Source: Nocardia alba NBRC 108234
Lineage (GTDB): Bacteria; Actinomycetota; Actinomycetes; Mycobacteriales; Mycobacteriaceae
Direction of reading: 5' to 3'
Length of the DNA: 64,000 bases
NCBI RefSeq assembly: GCF_001612665.1
Contig: NZ_BDAX01000002.1
Location: 1,054,001 to 1,118,000, forward strand
Position numbers and translations under genes: made by a program
In this document: positions 25,736 to 35,041 of the stretch, piece by piece
Position numbering within the stretch: the stretch's first letter is position 1
How the letters are laid out: every line of letters begins with the position of its first letter
Notes under the pieces: generated by a model
Told to the model about the DNA's origin: nothing
The model's database searches: none
What the model saw: only the letters and a program-made list of their open reading frames with translations

Positions 25736-26506
25736 CTACTTCGGCTGGAAACGCTGCCCACCGTCGATACGCACGACCTCGCCATTGATATACGGATTCT
25801 CGAGCAGGTGCTGAGCAAGGAACGCGTATTCGGCCGGCTGGCCCAGTCGCTTCGGGAACGGTACCGCCGCAGCGAATTTCGAGAGCTTCTCCTCGCCCAG
25901 GAAATCCATGATCGGGGTGTGCATCGTGCCCGGAGCGATACTGTTCACCCGGATGCCGACCGCACTGAGATCGCGAGCGCCGGTCAGGGTCAGCGCGATC
26001 ACGCCGCCCTTGGCCGCCGCGTAGGCCGACTGGCCGATCTGGCCCTCGTAGCCGGCGATGGAGCTGGTCATGACGATCGCGCCGCGCTCGCCACTGTCCT
26101 TCGGCTCCAGCTTGGCGATCTTCGCCGCGGTGAGCCGGAGCACGTTGTAGGTACCGGTGAGGTACAGCCCGATCGTGTCGGTGAAGCCCTTCAACGTGTG
26201 CGGCGTGCCGTCCCGGTTGACGACCTTCTCGAGCACCCCGAAACCACCGTGCGCGATCACCGCGTAGCGCAGCGTGCCCAGCTTGTCGGCCGCGGCGAAC
26301 GCTTCCTCGATGGTCGAGTCGTCGAGCACGTCGGTGCGTACATAGACGGCCTTGTTGCCCAGCTCCTCGGCCAGCGCCTTGCCCTTGTCGTCGTTGACAT
26401 CGGCGATGACAACGGCCGCGCCTTCGGCGTGCAACTTGCGCACCGTCGCGTCACCGAGACCACCGGCACCACCGGTCACCAGAACTACTTCACCTTCGAA
26501 TGACAC
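25736..26506 (-). CDS. 3-hydroxyacyl-CoA dehydrogenase type II-like SDR
   Basis: 256-residue SDR with TGGAGGLG, an IADVNDDKG segment giving NAD preference (Asp after strand 2), MTSSIAGYEGQIGQSAYAAAKGG (Ser-Tyr-Lys triad) and C-terminal RIDGGQRF. The pattern, including the LYLTGTYNVLRL helix, resembles 17-beta-hydroxysteroid dehydrogenase type 10 proteins, which oxidise 3-hydroxyacyl-CoAs. The GTG start has GGAGA five bases before it. It is the last gene of the P450-thiolase-hydratase-SDR operon. Confidence 0.9.
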   Translation of the reverse strand: MSFEGEVVLVTGGAGGLGDATVRKLHAEGAAVVIADVNDDKGKALAEELGNKAVYVRTDVLDDSTIEEAFAAADKLGTLRYAVIAHGGFGVLEKVVNRDGTPHTLKGFTDTIGLYLTGTYNVLRLTAAKIAKLEPKDSGERGAIVMTSSIAGYEGQIGQSAYAAAKGGVIALTLTGARDLSAVGIRVNSIAPGTMHTPIMDFLGEEKLSKFAAAVPFPKRLGQPAEYAFLAQHLLENPYINGEVVRIDGGQRFQPK

Positions 26507-26555
26507 TGCGTCTCCTTCACTTCATGGGTTGTTGATGGGTGGGCGGCTCGTCGGC

Positions 26556-27317
26556 CTAGGTGCCCGTCCAGTTGGGGGTGCGCTTCTCGGCGAACGCCTG
26601 CGCGCCTTCCTGCGCGTCCTTCGTCCCGAAGACCGGGGCGATGAGTTCGAGCTGCTTCTGCCACATCTCGGCGGTGCTCCACTCGGCCGCCTTGACGATG
26701 ACCTCCTTGGTCACCGCGACCGCGATCGGCCCGTTGGCGGTGATCCGGTCGGCCAGAGCCAGCGCCCGGTCCAGCGCCTCCCCCGACTCGGCCACCTCGT
26801 TGACCAAGCCCCACGCGGCGGCATCCTCGGCCGTGAAGGTGTCACCGGTGAGGGCCAATTCGAGCGCCTTCTGGTAAGGAATGCGCTGTGGCAGTCGCAA
26901 CAGCGCACCGCCGCCCGCGACCAGACCGCGCTTGACCTCGGGGACCCCGAACCGCGCGGTCTTGGACGCGACGACCAGATCCGTGGCCAGCACCAGTTCG
27001 GTACCGCCGGCCAGCGCGTAGCCTTCCACGGCGGCGATGATCGGCTTGACCGGTGGCTTCTCGGTGAAGCCGAGGCCCCGACCGGCGACATAGGGGTACT
27101 CCCCCGCCGCGAATGCCTTCAGATCCATTCCGGCGCTGAAGTTTCCGCCGCTGCCGGTCAGGACCGCGACGGACAGCTCCGGACTTTCGTCGAGCTCGTC
27201 GACGGCGTCGGCGAGCCCCTGACTGACGGCGAGATTGACCGCGTTGCGCGCGTCCGGCCGGTTGATCGTGATCACCAGCGTTCGCCCGCGCCGTTCCACT
27301 AGCACTGCGTCCGACAC
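26556..27317 (-). CDS. Enoyl-CoA hydratase/isomerase (crotonase family)
   Basis: 253 residues. Crotonase signatures: INRPDARNAVN, oxyanion loop GSGGNFSAGMDLKAFAAGE, VEGYALAGGTELVLATDLVV, and PEVKRGLVAGGGALLRLP. The GTG at 27317 is chosen since GGAGA lies five bases upstream; the ATG at 27329, four codons earlier, has poor spacing to its own site. It sits between thiolase (29 bp gap) and SDR (49 bp gap), giving hydration-oxidation-thiolysis in one transcript. Confidence 0.9.
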   Translation of the reverse strand: MSDAVLVERRGRTLVITINRPDARNAVNLAVSQGLADAVDELDESPELSVAVLTGSGGNFSAGMDLKAFAAGEYPYVAGRGLGFTEKPPVKPIIAAVEGYALAGGTELVLATDLVVASKTARFGVPEVKRGLVAGGGALLRLPQRIPYQKALELALTGDTFTAEDAAAWGLVNEVAESGEALDRALALADRITANGPIAVAVTKEVIVKAAEWSTAEMWQKQLELIAPVFGTKDAQEGAQAFAEKRTPNWTGT

Positions 27318-27346
27318 AGATATCTCCATTCTCTCGGTGAAAGCAC

Positions 27347-28528
27347 TCAGACTTCGATGACGAGGGCGCCGCCCATGCCGCCACCCGCGCACATCGCACT
27401 GACGCCGATGCCGCCGCCACGACGGCGGAGCTCGTAGATCAGGGTCGCCACCTGCCGGGCGCCCGAAGCCGAAATGGGATGGCCGAGACTGCATCCGCTG
27501 CCGGAGAAGTTGACCAGCTCCTCGTCGATGTTGTGCGCGCGGCACGCGGCGATCGGCACCGAGGCGAACGCTTCGTTGATCTCCCACAGCGCCACGTCAC
27601 CGACGGACAGCCCGGCACGGTCGAGCACCTTGCCGATCACATTCACCGCGGCGATGCCGTTGTCGGCCGGGGTCACGCCCACGTTCGCCCAGGCACGCAC
27701 TGTCGCGAGAACTTCCAGGCCCGCGCTCGCGGCGTAGTCGTCAGCGGTCACTGTGACCGCGGCGGCGGCGTCGTTGATGCCGCTGCTGTTGCCCGCTGTG
27801 ACCGAGAACCCCTCGATCTCGGGATGCAGCACGGGCAGCGCCGCCAATCGCTCGGCGGTTGTCTCCCGGCGCGGGTGCTCGTCCACGGCGAAATCGAGGA
27901 CCGAGCCGTCGGCTCGGGCGACCTTCAACGGCAGGATCTCGTCGGTGAACCTGCCCTCGTCGATCGCGGCGATGGCGCGCTGATGCGACCGCAGCGCCCA
28001 GTCGTCCATTTCCTGACGGCTGATCCCGACCTTCTTCGCGGTGTTCCAACCGACGGTGATCGACATGTCCATGGTGGGCGCGTCCGGGGTCTCCGGGTGC
28101 GACGGGGGAATCCACGGCTCCTTGAATTCGAGCTCAGGCCCCGACCCCGGCACCCGCCACTTCATCAGGGGAGCCGTCGACAGCGATTGCACGCCGCCGG
28201 CCACGATCACCCGTTCCATCCCGACGCCGACGTGGGCGGCCGCGTTCGCGATCGCGGTGAGACTGCCCGCGCAGTGCCGATTGACCGCTTGGCCTGGCAC
28301 ATTCAGCATCCCCGAGGCCACGGCCGCGTGCCGCGCGAGGTCGCCGCCGCCGTAGTTCAGTTCGGCGAGGATCACGTCGTCGACGTGGGTCGGGTCGATG
28401 CCCGAGCGCCGAACGGCCTCGGTGAGGATCTCGATGGCGAGCGTCTCCGAGGCCACGTTCACGAGCGCGCCCTTGAACGATCGCGCGATCGCGGTGCGGA
28501 CCGCACTGACGATGACTGGTTTGGGCAT
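27347..28528 (-). CDS. Thiolase (acetyl-CoA acyltransferase)
   Basis: 393 residues. The nucleophilic cysteine is in VNRHCAGSLTAIANAA, the active-site His in SGSGCSLGHPISASGAR, and the second Cys in SAMCAGGGMGGALV. It would release acetyl- or propionyl-CoA from a 3-oxoacyl-CoA. The ATG at 28528 follows GAGG by nine bases; an in-frame TTG lies three codons earlier. It is the second gene of the P450 operon. Confidence 0.93.
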   Translation of the reverse strand: MPKPVIVSAVRTAIARSFKGALVNVASETLAIEILTEAVRRSGIDPTHVDDVILAELNYGGGDLARHAAVASGMLNVPGQAVNRHCAGSLTAIANAAAHVGVGMERVIVAGGVQSLSTAPLMKWRVPGSGPELEFKEPWIPPSHPETPDAPTMDMSITVGWNTAKKVGISRQEMDDWALRSHQRAIAAIDEGRFTDEILPLKVARADGSVLDFAVDEHPRRETTAERLAALPVLHPEIEGFSVTAGNSSGINDAAAAVTVTADDYAASAGLEVLATVRAWANVGVTPADNGIAAVNVIGKVLDRAGLSVGDVALWEINEAFASVPIAACRAHNIDEELVNFSGSGCSLGHPISASGARQVATLIYELRRRGGGIGVSAMCAGGGMGGALVIEV

Positions 28529-28654
28529 ATTTCTCAACCTCTGCGTTCCGGTCGCACCCTTCGGTGCGGCCTCGTGTGTATTCCGATGAATTTCGAGTCG
28601 TGTTCTGTGCGCACGGCGCCGGTATCGGCGGCTACGCGCAGCACAGGTATTCGG

Positions 28655-29896
28655 TCAGTCGATGGTGAAACGGATCGGCAAATGCTTCAACCCACCCACG
28701 AACGTCGTCGCCGTCAACTCCGGCTCCCCCGCCAACTCGATCGACCGCAAACGCGGCAACAACTCCCCCAAGAACTTACTGATCTCCATCCGCGCCAACC
28801 CCGCACCCAAACAAAAATGCACACCATAACCGAACGCCACGTGCTTGTTCGGCTCACGCCCGATATCGAACCGGAACGGATCTTCGAAAACATCCTCATC
28901 ACGATTCGCCGAAGCGTAGGACAGCAACAACGAATCCCCCGCCGGGATTGCGACCCCGTTGACGACCGAGTCCTCAGCAGCGGTTCGCATGAACGCCTTC
29001 ACCGGCGTCACCCACCGAATGATCTCTTCGACAGCACCCGGCATCAGCCCCGGATCAGCCCGCAAACGATCCAACTGATCAGGATGCTCGATCAGCGCCC
29101 GCACACCACCCGAAATACTGCTACTCGTCGTATCGTGGCCCGCCGTCGCGATAATCGCGTAATACGACACAATGTCCACATCCGACAAAGGTTCGCCGTC
29201 GATCTTCGCGTTCGCGATCATCGACGCCAGATCATCGGTCGGGTTCGCCCGCCGCGATTCGGTCAGCGCCTGGAAGAAGGTGAACATCTCGACCAACGCG
29301 TTCATCGCCTCGTCCGGCGGCGTCGACCGCTTCAACTCGTCGTCGTCACTACCGACCAATTCCTGAGTCAACTTCAACATCAACGGAAAATCCGACTCCG
29401 GCACCCCGAGCAACGACATGATCACATACAGCGGGAAATTCACCGCGATCTCGGACACGAAATCACACTCACCCCCGGTGTCTCGCATCCGATCCACATA
29501 TCGCTTCGCGAGCTCCTCGATCCGCTCACCCATCGCCTTCATCGCCTTGGGCGCGAACCACTCCGCCGCGATCGCCCGCACCACACGGTGCTGCGGGTCG
29601 TCCATATGGATCAGCGTCCGAATCCCCACGGCGGCTTGCATCTCATCGGACTCCGCCGTCATCAACACCGGACGCGGCCAGTTCGTGAACCGACGATTCG
29701 CCCGCTCCACCGCCATCACATCCGCGTGCTTGGTGATCGCCCAGAACGGTTTGTATCCCGCCACTTCCACGCGCGCGACCGGCTTGTCCGCCCGCAACGC
29801 GGCCAATGCGGCATGCAAGCGCGGCTCGTCGGCGTAGGCGGCAGGTTCGGCCAGAACGTTCGCGGCCTCATCAACGATCGGCATTCCTATCAGCAC
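28655..29896 (-). CDS. Cytochrome P450
   Basis: 413 residues. The I-helix oxygen-binding motif is AGHDTTSS, the K-helix ExxR is in EEIIRW, and the heme loop is AFGYGVHFCLGAGLARMEI with the Cys thiolate ligand. Such P450s hydroxylate lipidic or cyclic substrates with electrons from a ferredoxin. The GTG at 29896 has GAGGAA eight bases before it; the ATG at 29884 is an alternative. From about 28655 to 29700 the codons lean to TTG, GGG, GCG and GTG, unlike the C-ending codons of the neighbours, so the gene may be a recent arrival. It is the first gene of a four-gene operon. Confidence 0.93.
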   Translation of the reverse strand: MLIGMPIVDEAANVLAEPAAYADEPRLHAALAALRADKPVARVEVAGYKPFWAITKHADVMAVERANRRFTNWPRPVLMTAESDEMQAAVGIRTLIHMDDPQHRVVRAIAAEWFAPKAMKAMGERIEELAKRYVDRMRDTGGECDFVSEIAVNFPLYVIMSLLGVPESDFPLMLKLTQELVGSDDDELKRSTPPDEAMNALVEMFTFFQALTESRRANPTDDLASMIANAKIDGEPLSDVDIVSYYAIIATAGHDTTSSSISGGVRALIEHPDQLDRLRADPGLMPGAVEEIIRWVTPVKAFMRTAAEDSVVNGVAIPAGDSLLLSYASANRDEDVFEDPFRFDIGREPNKHVAFGYGVHFCLGAGLARMEISKFLGELLPRLRSIELAGEPELTATTFVGGLKHLPIRFTID

Positions 29897-29997
29897 CTTT
29901 TCCGTTCCTCGGCCGGCATCCCGGCACTCGCCCCAGCCCACACACAGAGCGTGCCGAGGACGTTGTCTCGCCCACAAGACTGATTTATAGTTACCCT

Positions 29998-30016
29998 TAC
30001 TGTCAAGCTTTCTGTA
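29998..30016. promoter_or_regulatory. TAC-W-GTA operator between P450 operon and SDR
   Basis: TACTGTC-AAGCT-TTCTGTA, 12-bp centre spacing. It is 37 bp from the SDR start at 30053 and about 100 bp from the P450 start, so it may serve both. Confidence 0.6.
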
Positions 30017-30052
30017 ACAGATGCCGTATCGGGCATCAGAACGGTGGAACCC

Positions 30053-30838
30053 ATGGTCGCCCAGCAGCGCAGGATCGTCGTCGTCGGAGCAGGGTCCGGC
30101 ATCGGAGCGGCGACCGCGACGCACTTCCACGAGCGGGGAGACCACGTCCTCGCGGTCGACCTGAACGCGAACGACACGCCCGCCAGTCAGCACGAACAGT
30201 GCGATCTGCGCGATGCGGGCGAGATCGCGGCCCTGCTGGGGCGCATCGGGGCGGACTGGGACGCGCTGGCCTACGTCGCGGGCGTGCCCGGCACCGCGCC
30301 CGTGGCCGATGTCCTCGGGGTGAACTATCTCGGTATGCGGTTGTTCACCATCGGCATGCTGCCGCTGTTGCGCCAGGGCGGCGCGATCGTCACCGTGGCC
30401 TCGGTCGCCGCCCTCGGCTGGGAGCAGCGAATCAACGATCTCGCGGGCCTGCTGGCGGCCGGCGATGCCGATACCGTGGCGCAGTGGCAGGCGACGCAGG
30501 ACCCCGCCTACCCCGTCTACAGCACGTCGAAGCAGGCATCGATCATCTTCACCAAGCGCCTGGCCCCCGCCGCCTGGCAGAAGTTCGGCGTCCGGGTCAA
30601 CTCCGTCAGCCCCGGCCCCACCGAGACCCCGATTCTCACCGACTTCGAAGCGTCGATGGGCAAGGAAGTGCTCGACTCGGTCAAGGCCACCATCGGCAGG
30701 CACGCCGGCGTGGCCGACATCGTTCCCGTGATCGCGTTCCTCGCCAGTCCTGAATCCCGTTGGGTCAACGCCCAAGACATTCACGTCGACGGTGGATTCG
30801 TTGCCCCGCTGACCGTCGGTCCGGCCATCGAACTCTGA
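30053..30838 (+). CDS. Short-chain dehydrogenase/reductase (3-alpha-HSD-like)
   Basis: 261-residue SDR with VVGAGSGIG (residues 9-17), the TVASVAALGWEQRI catalytic Ser region, VYSTSKQASIIF (Tyr-x-x-x-Lys) and HVDGGF. The short segment between cofactor and catalytic motifs and the insertion after the Ser motif resemble 3-alpha-hydroxysteroid dehydrogenase/carbonyl reductase-type SDRs. The ATG at 30053 has GGTGGAA before it; a GTG at 30044 is possible. It is a single gene divergent from the P450 operon, followed by two hairpins. Confidence 0.87.
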   Translation: MVAQQRRIVVVGAGSGIGAATATHFHERGDHVLAVDLNANDTPASQHEQCDLRDAGEIAALLGRIGADWDALAYVAGVPGTAPVADVLGVNYLGMRLFTIGMLPLLRQGGAIVTVASVAALGWEQRINDLAGLLAAGDADTVAQWQATQDPAYPVYSTSKQASIIFTKRLAPAAWQKFGVRVNSVSPGPTETPILTDFEASMGKEVLDSVKATIGRHAGVADIVPVIAFLASPESRWVNAQDIHVDGGFVAPLTVGPAIEL

Positions 30839-30847
30839 CCCGTCGCA

Positions 30848-30882
30848 CCTGTGCGGCACCACGCGTCGTGGTGCCGCACAGG
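30848..30882. terminator. Strong hairpin terminator
   Basis: Perfect 16-bp arms (30848-30863, 30867-30882) with loop CGT, between the convergent SDR (+) and acyl-CoA synthetase (-). Confidence 0.85.
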
Positions 30883-30908
30883 CGGTGGAGCCCGAATATC
30901 GTGCCGAA

Positions 30909-30946
30909 ACCTCGGACGCCACAACGAGATCGGTGCCGTCCGAGGT
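30909..30946. terminator. Second hairpin, terminator of the acyl-CoA synthetase unit
   Basis: Perfect 10-bp arms (30909-30918, 30937-30946), seven bases past the synthetase stop codon. Confidence 0.65.
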
Positions 30947-30953
30947 CGTTCGA

Positions 30954-32621
30954 TCAGAGTTCGGTGACCTGTTCACGCGCCCAGCGATAGTCCGCTTTCC
31001 CGGCCGGGCTACGGCTGATCGCGGAACGGAAGACCACGGCCTTGGGCAGTTTGTAGCGGGCGAGCGACTGCGCGGCGTGACCTACCAGCTCGGCGAAATC
31101 GGCGGTCGCGTCGGGCACGAGTTCCACGACCGCGACAACCTCTTGACCCCATCGCTCGTTCGGACGCCCGACCACCAGCACGTCGGCGACCGCGGGATGG
31201 GAGACGATCGCCGACTCGACTTCCTCGGCGAAGATCTTCTCACCGCCGGAGTTGATGGTGACGGCATCGCGACCGAGCAGTTCGATCGTGCCGTTCTCGA
31301 GGTGGCGCGCACGATCACCGGGCAGCACGAAACGCACGCCGTCGATGACAGGGAACGTCGCCGCGGTCTTGGCCGCGTCGTCCTTGTAGCCGAGCGGGGT
31401 GAACTGACGCTTCGCGAGCCAGCCGAGACCGTCATGGCCGGCTTCCAGAACGGTGCTGAAATCCTCGGCGACGACCCTGGTGTCCAGGCCCGCCGAGAAT
31501 GTTCCGGTCGAGACGAAGCCCGCCGCCGAGACATGATGCAACTGGGTTCCGGTTTCCGACGACCCGACGCCGTCGAGCACCACCAAACCCGGCACCGCCT
31601 CGATCCACTGCTGCTTGAGCTGCGGAGTGAGCACCGCGCCACCGTTGGCGATTGCCGCCAGCGAGGAGACATCGGCGGTCTTCGATTCCACCGCGGCGAG
31701 CAGCGGCCTGGCCATGGCATCACCCACCACGATGGCGATCGCGACGCGTTCGCGTTCGATCGTCCGCACGATCTCCGCGCCATCGATCCGATCCACCACC
31801 GGGGAGAACACAATGGATTGACCGGTCGTCATGGCGGTGAGCACCGCCCACTGCGCCGCACCGTGGATCAGCGGCGGCAACAGCATGAGTTTGACGCCGG
31901 GATTCGCCGCCGCGCGCGCGCCGATCTCCTCGTAGGAACTCACCTGCGTACCGGTGTTGATGTCGCGCCCGCCGCAGGCCGCCATGTAGATGTCGTGCTG
32001 GCGCCACAGCACGCCCTTCGGCATCCCTGTGGTGCCACCGGTGTAGAGCACGTAGAGATCATCCGGCGAGGGTGTCACCGGCAGGTCCACCGGTTCCGTC
32101 GCGGCGATGATCGTTTCGTAATCGACGGCCCCGTCGAGCAATTCGTTGCCGGATTCGTCGGCGATCTGGATGAGGACGCGCAGGTGCGGCAGATCGGACC
32201 GGATCTCGGCCACGCGCGGCGCGAAGGTCGCGTGATAGACCAGCGCGGTGGCGCCTGCGTCGGCCAGCAGGTGCTGGAGTTCGCTCTTGACGTAGCGGTA
32301 GTTCACATTGAAAGGCGCCACGCGCGCGCGAAACGCCCCGATCAAACTCTCGACGTACTCGTTGCCGTTGTAGGCGTAGATGCCGAGCAGGTCCTGGCCG
32401 ACCTCGTGGGGTTCGAGCTCGGAACGCTCGGTGTGACACCCCAGCCCCTGAGCATGCAGGTAGGCCGCGAGCCGACGAGACCGTTCGGCCACTTGCGCGT
32501 AGGTGTGCCGGTGGTCGCCCTGGATGATGATGTCGCGATCCGGGAGCGCCGCGGCGGCGGCGTCGGCGGCGCCGACAAGAGTCAATTGCGTCGAGTCGGA
32601 CCCGGTCGCGGAAGGGGACAA
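30954..32621 (-). CDS. Long-chain/steroid-type acyl-CoA synthetase (FadD19-like)
   Basis: 555 residues. The AMP-binding P-loop is VLYTGGTTGMPKGV, followed by MLLPPLIHGAAQW, the DGVGSSETG A5 region, LPGDRARHLENGTIELLGRD, and the C-terminal RSPAGKADYRWA with the catalytic lysine. Wording and length fit the FadD17/FadD19 group that activates steroid or branched side-chain acids; this is by resemblance only. The TTG start at 32621 is preceded by GAGGAG at five bases. It is 75 bp downstream of the aldehyde dehydrogenase and probably in its operon: aldehyde to acid to acyl-CoA. Confidence 0.88.
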   Translation of the reverse strand: MSPSATGSDSTQLTLVGAADAAAAALPDRDIIIQGDHRHTYAQVAERSRRLAAYLHAQGLGCHTERSELEPHEVGQDLLGIYAYNGNEYVESLIGAFRARVAPFNVNYRYVKSELQHLLADAGATALVYHATFAPRVAEIRSDLPHLRVLIQIADESGNELLDGAVDYETIIAATEPVDLPVTPSPDDLYVLYTGGTTGMPKGVLWRQHDIYMAACGGRDINTGTQVSSYEEIGARAAANPGVKLMLLPPLIHGAAQWAVLTAMTTGQSIVFSPVVDRIDGAEIVRTIERERVAIAIVVGDAMARPLLAAVESKTADVSSLAAIANGGAVLTPQLKQQWIEAVPGLVVLDGVGSSETGTQLHHVSAAGFVSTGTFSAGLDTRVVAEDFSTVLEAGHDGLGWLAKRQFTPLGYKDDAAKTAATFPVIDGVRFVLPGDRARHLENGTIELLGRDAVTINSGGEKIFAEEVESAIVSHPAVADVLVVGRPNERWGQEVVAVVELVPDATADFAELVGHAAQSLARYKLPKAVVFRSAISRSPAGKADYRWAREQVTEL

Positions 32622-32696
32622 CGTAACTCCTCGATAATCGGTGGCGCGCTCACGCACGCCCGTAAGTTGTGGTGGAAGAAGGTGGAGACGGGCGTC

Positions 32697-34220
32697 TCAG
32701 CTGGTCGGCTCACGTCGCGGCAGGCGTCCACGCACTCGACGTCCCGTCCGCCAGCGCGCGGCCCGCAGCGCCAGATCGATGAATTGCACCGTTCGACGAT
32801 CAAAGGGCGGCGCCGCGATCCCGGTGATGGCGAAGGGGAGATCGGTCCCCGCCACCGTGCGCAGGTGGCTGAACGTATCGAAACCGGTCTTCCCGTGATA
32901 GGCGCCCATCCCGCTGTTCCCGACACCGCCGAAGGGCGCGTTCTCGGAGAACATGTGGATCGCGAATTCGTTGCGCGCGATCCCGCCACTGCGGGTGCCG
33001 TCGACGAACTTGCGGAAGTCCTTGCGGTCGGGACCGAACCAGTAGGCGACCAAGGGCGAAGGCCGCGCGTTGATGTAGTCGATGACATCGGCGAGGTCGG
33101 TGTAGGGCTTGATCAACAGAACTGGACCGAAGACCTCTTCGTCAGCGATGCGCATGTCGTCGGTGACGTCACGGATCAGCGTCGGCGCGATCTTCCGCGC
33201 GACCGGATCGGGCAACTCCTCCCCCGCCGGTGCGAGTGATTCCACGCTGGCCCCGCGAGCGCGGGCATCCTCGATGAGTGCGACAACCCGCTCGTAGTTG
33301 GCGGTGTCGACCGAGGTCGTGTAGTCGTCGTTGGCCAGGATCGACGGGAACATGCCGCGCAATTCGGTGCGCAGGCTGTCGGTGAATTGCTCGATCCGGC
33401 TCGCCGGAACGAAAACATAGTCGGGACACACACAGACCTGGCCACCATTGACCATTCTGGCGCGCGCGATCCGATTCGCGGCCCGGTCGAAATCAGCGTC
33501 CGGCCCGACCACGATGGGATTCTTGCCGCCGAGTTCGAGGGTGACCGGAACCAGATTCTCGGCGGCGGCGCGCTGCACCAGCCGACCGACGCCAGTCGAA
33601 CCGGTGAAGAACAGGTGGTCCAGCGGCAGTCGGGTGAACGCCGCGCCGATGTCGGGTCCGCCGGTCACCACCGCGAGTTCGTCCTGGTGGAAATAGCGCC
33701 CGGCCAGTGAACGGGTCAGTTCGGCGGTGTGCGCGGTGATCTCCGACATCTTGATCATCACGCGATTGCCCGCGGCGAACGCCGAAGCGGCGGGCACCAC
33801 GACCAGTTGCAGCGGGAAGTTCCACGGGCCGATGATGCCGACCACCCCGAGGGGCGAGGGATGGATTTCGGTGCGGATGCCGTACAGCCGCGCGAGGCGG
33901 TTCGGCCGGATCGGACGCATCCAACGCTCGGTATGTGAGCGGGTGTGCTCGAACGCGGTGAGCATCCCCATGATCTCGGCGAACAGCATCCCGGTCCGCG
34001 ATCGCGTCCCGAAATCGCGGGACATCGCCTCGACGAAGTCGTCGATATTGTCCAGGACCATGGCCAGCAGCCGGTCGATCCGGTCGCGCCGCACGGCCGC
34101 CGATGCCGGGCCCTCACGCAGGAATGCCTGGCGTTGCCGCTCCAGGATCGCGACCAGCTCATCCGGGTCTGTCGTTTCACCGGTTCGATCGGCCTTGTCC
34201 AACCCGACAACCTGTGACAT
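32697..34220 (-). CDS. Aldehyde dehydrogenase (ALDH3/coniferyl-aldehyde type)
   Basis: 507 residues. NAD-binding and catalytic features: GIIGPWNFPLQL, FFTGSTGVGRLVQ, VTLELGGKNP (general-base Glu), MVNGGQVCVCPDYVFV (nucleophilic Cys) and EEVFGPVLLIKPY. The ALDH3-like C-terminus has SENAPFGGVGNSGMGAYHGK and a basic tail. It would oxidise a fatty or aromatic aldehyde for the FadD gene that follows. The ATG at 34220 has GGAGGCG upstream. Its promoter, leader and first codons are a near copy of those of the gene at 4336. Confidence 0.9.
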   Translation of the reverse strand: MSQVVGLDKADRTGETTDPDELVAILERQRQAFLREGPASAAVRRDRIDRLLAMVLDNIDDFVEAMSRDFGTRSRTGMLFAEIMGMLTAFEHTRSHTERWMRPIRPNRLARLYGIRTEIHPSPLGVVGIIGPWNFPLQLVVVPAASAFAAGNRVMIKMSEITAHTAELTRSLAGRYFHQDELAVVTGGPDIGAAFTRLPLDHLFFTGSTGVGRLVQRAAAENLVPVTLELGGKNPIVVGPDADFDRAANRIARARMVNGGQVCVCPDYVFVPASRIEQFTDSLRTELRGMFPSILANDDYTTSVDTANYERVVALIEDARARGASVESLAPAGEELPDPVARKIAPTLIRDVTDDMRIADEEVFGPVLLIKPYTDLADVIDYINARPSPLVAYWFGPDRKDFRKFVDGTRSGGIARNEFAIHMFSENAPFGGVGNSGMGAYHGKTGFDTFSHLRTVAGTDLPFAITGIAAPPFDRRTVQFIDLALRAARWRTGRRVRGRLPRREPTS

Positions 34221-34285
34221 CCGCGCCTCCGCACTCACATCGAACCCGCTGCCGCTCACACAGTTACACGTACAACAGATATCGT

Positions 34286-34304
34286 TCCAGTAATACCAAC
34301 TGTA
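34286..34304. promoter_or_regulatory. TAC-W-GTA operator upstream of aldehyde dehydrogenase
   Basis: TCCAGTA-ATACC-AACTGTA, 66 bp before the ATG. Both boxes equal those at 4410-4428; only the spacer differs. Confidence 0.65.
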
Positions 34305-34318
34305 ACAGTGTCACTCCT

Positions 34319-34341
34319 GCCCGCGTAGTGTTTGCGCGGGC
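34319..34341 (-). terminator. Hairpin after the mce operon
   Basis: Perfect 7-bp arms GCCCGCG/CGCGGGC around a 9-base loop, 22 bp past the stop of the Mce-associated gene. Confidence 0.55.
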
Positions 34342-34362
34342 TGGGCGTGACCAGCGGGCAGG

Positions 34363-35031
34363 TCAGGGCAGCGCCACCCGGCTCGCGAGCCAGCGACCAT
34401 CGACGAGCTCCATCGTCATCATCACCCGGCTGCGGTCCACCCGAGGATCGGGCGAGGCCGTGTTGGTCACCGTCTGGTCGACGAACAGGATCGCCTCGAC
34501 CTTCGTCGGGGTCGCCGACTTCACCGCCGCGTCGAGCACCGTCCCCTTGCCGGTCGCCTTGTTCTCCAGCAGCAGCTGACGCAACTGCCCGCTCGACCGC
34601 GTATAGGTGTCCTTGAACTCCCCCGTCGATCCATTGAGCACCGCGGTGAAATCGCGGTCGAGGTTGCCGGAGTCGACGCTGGTCAAGGTGACCGCGTACG
34701 CCCGCGCGGCGTCGAGTCCGGCCGCGGCCGCGGCATCGGTGTCGTTGTCCTGCTTCAGCTTCCAGCCGAGAATCGCCGCGGTGATCACGGCCACCACCGC
34801 CACCAGCACGAGCAGTGGGATGCGGATCTTCTTCCAGATCAATGCCACGATCATCCGACGGATCGCCCACTTGGACGGCATCACGAATTCGGGTTCGGCG
34901 GCCGGGGTCGTCGCGTCCGCGGCGGGCTCCGCGGCCTTGTCGGCGGACTGCACCTGGCTCGTCTCCATGGGGACCTCGGTGGTCGGCTCGTCAGCGGTCG
35001 GGCTATCGGCGGAGTCGGTCTTCTGGTTCAT
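34363..35031 (-). CDS. Mce-associated membrane protein
   Basis: 222 residues: an acidic, Ala/Glu/Thr-rich N-terminus, one transmembrane helix at about 72-95 (IPLLVLVAVVAVITAAILGW) and an exported NTF2-like domain with YAVTLTSVDSGNLDRDFTAV. This is the layout of Mam proteins, which stabilise Mce transport complexes. GAGGAA lies six bases before the ATG. It is the only such gene here, where many mce operons have two or more. It is last in the operon, 10 bp after mceF. Confidence 0.85.
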   Translation of the reverse strand: MNQKTDSADSPTADEPTTEVPMETSQVQSADKAAEPAADATTPAAEPEFVMPSKWAIRRMIVALIWKKIRIPLLVLVAVVAVITAAILGWKLKQDNDTDAAAAAGLDAARAYAVTLTSVDSGNLDRDFTAVLNGSTGEFKDTYTRSSGQLRQLLLENKATGKGTVLDAAVKSATPTKVEAILFVDQTVTNTASPDPRVDRSRVMMTMELVDGRWLASRVALP

Positions 35032-35041
35032 CTCGGATTCC

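Noticed and set aside
27479-29983. Very long plus-strand frame over thiolase and P450
   Set aside because: It results from the codon bias of the opposite strand; no ribosome site and His/Arg/Gln-rich product.
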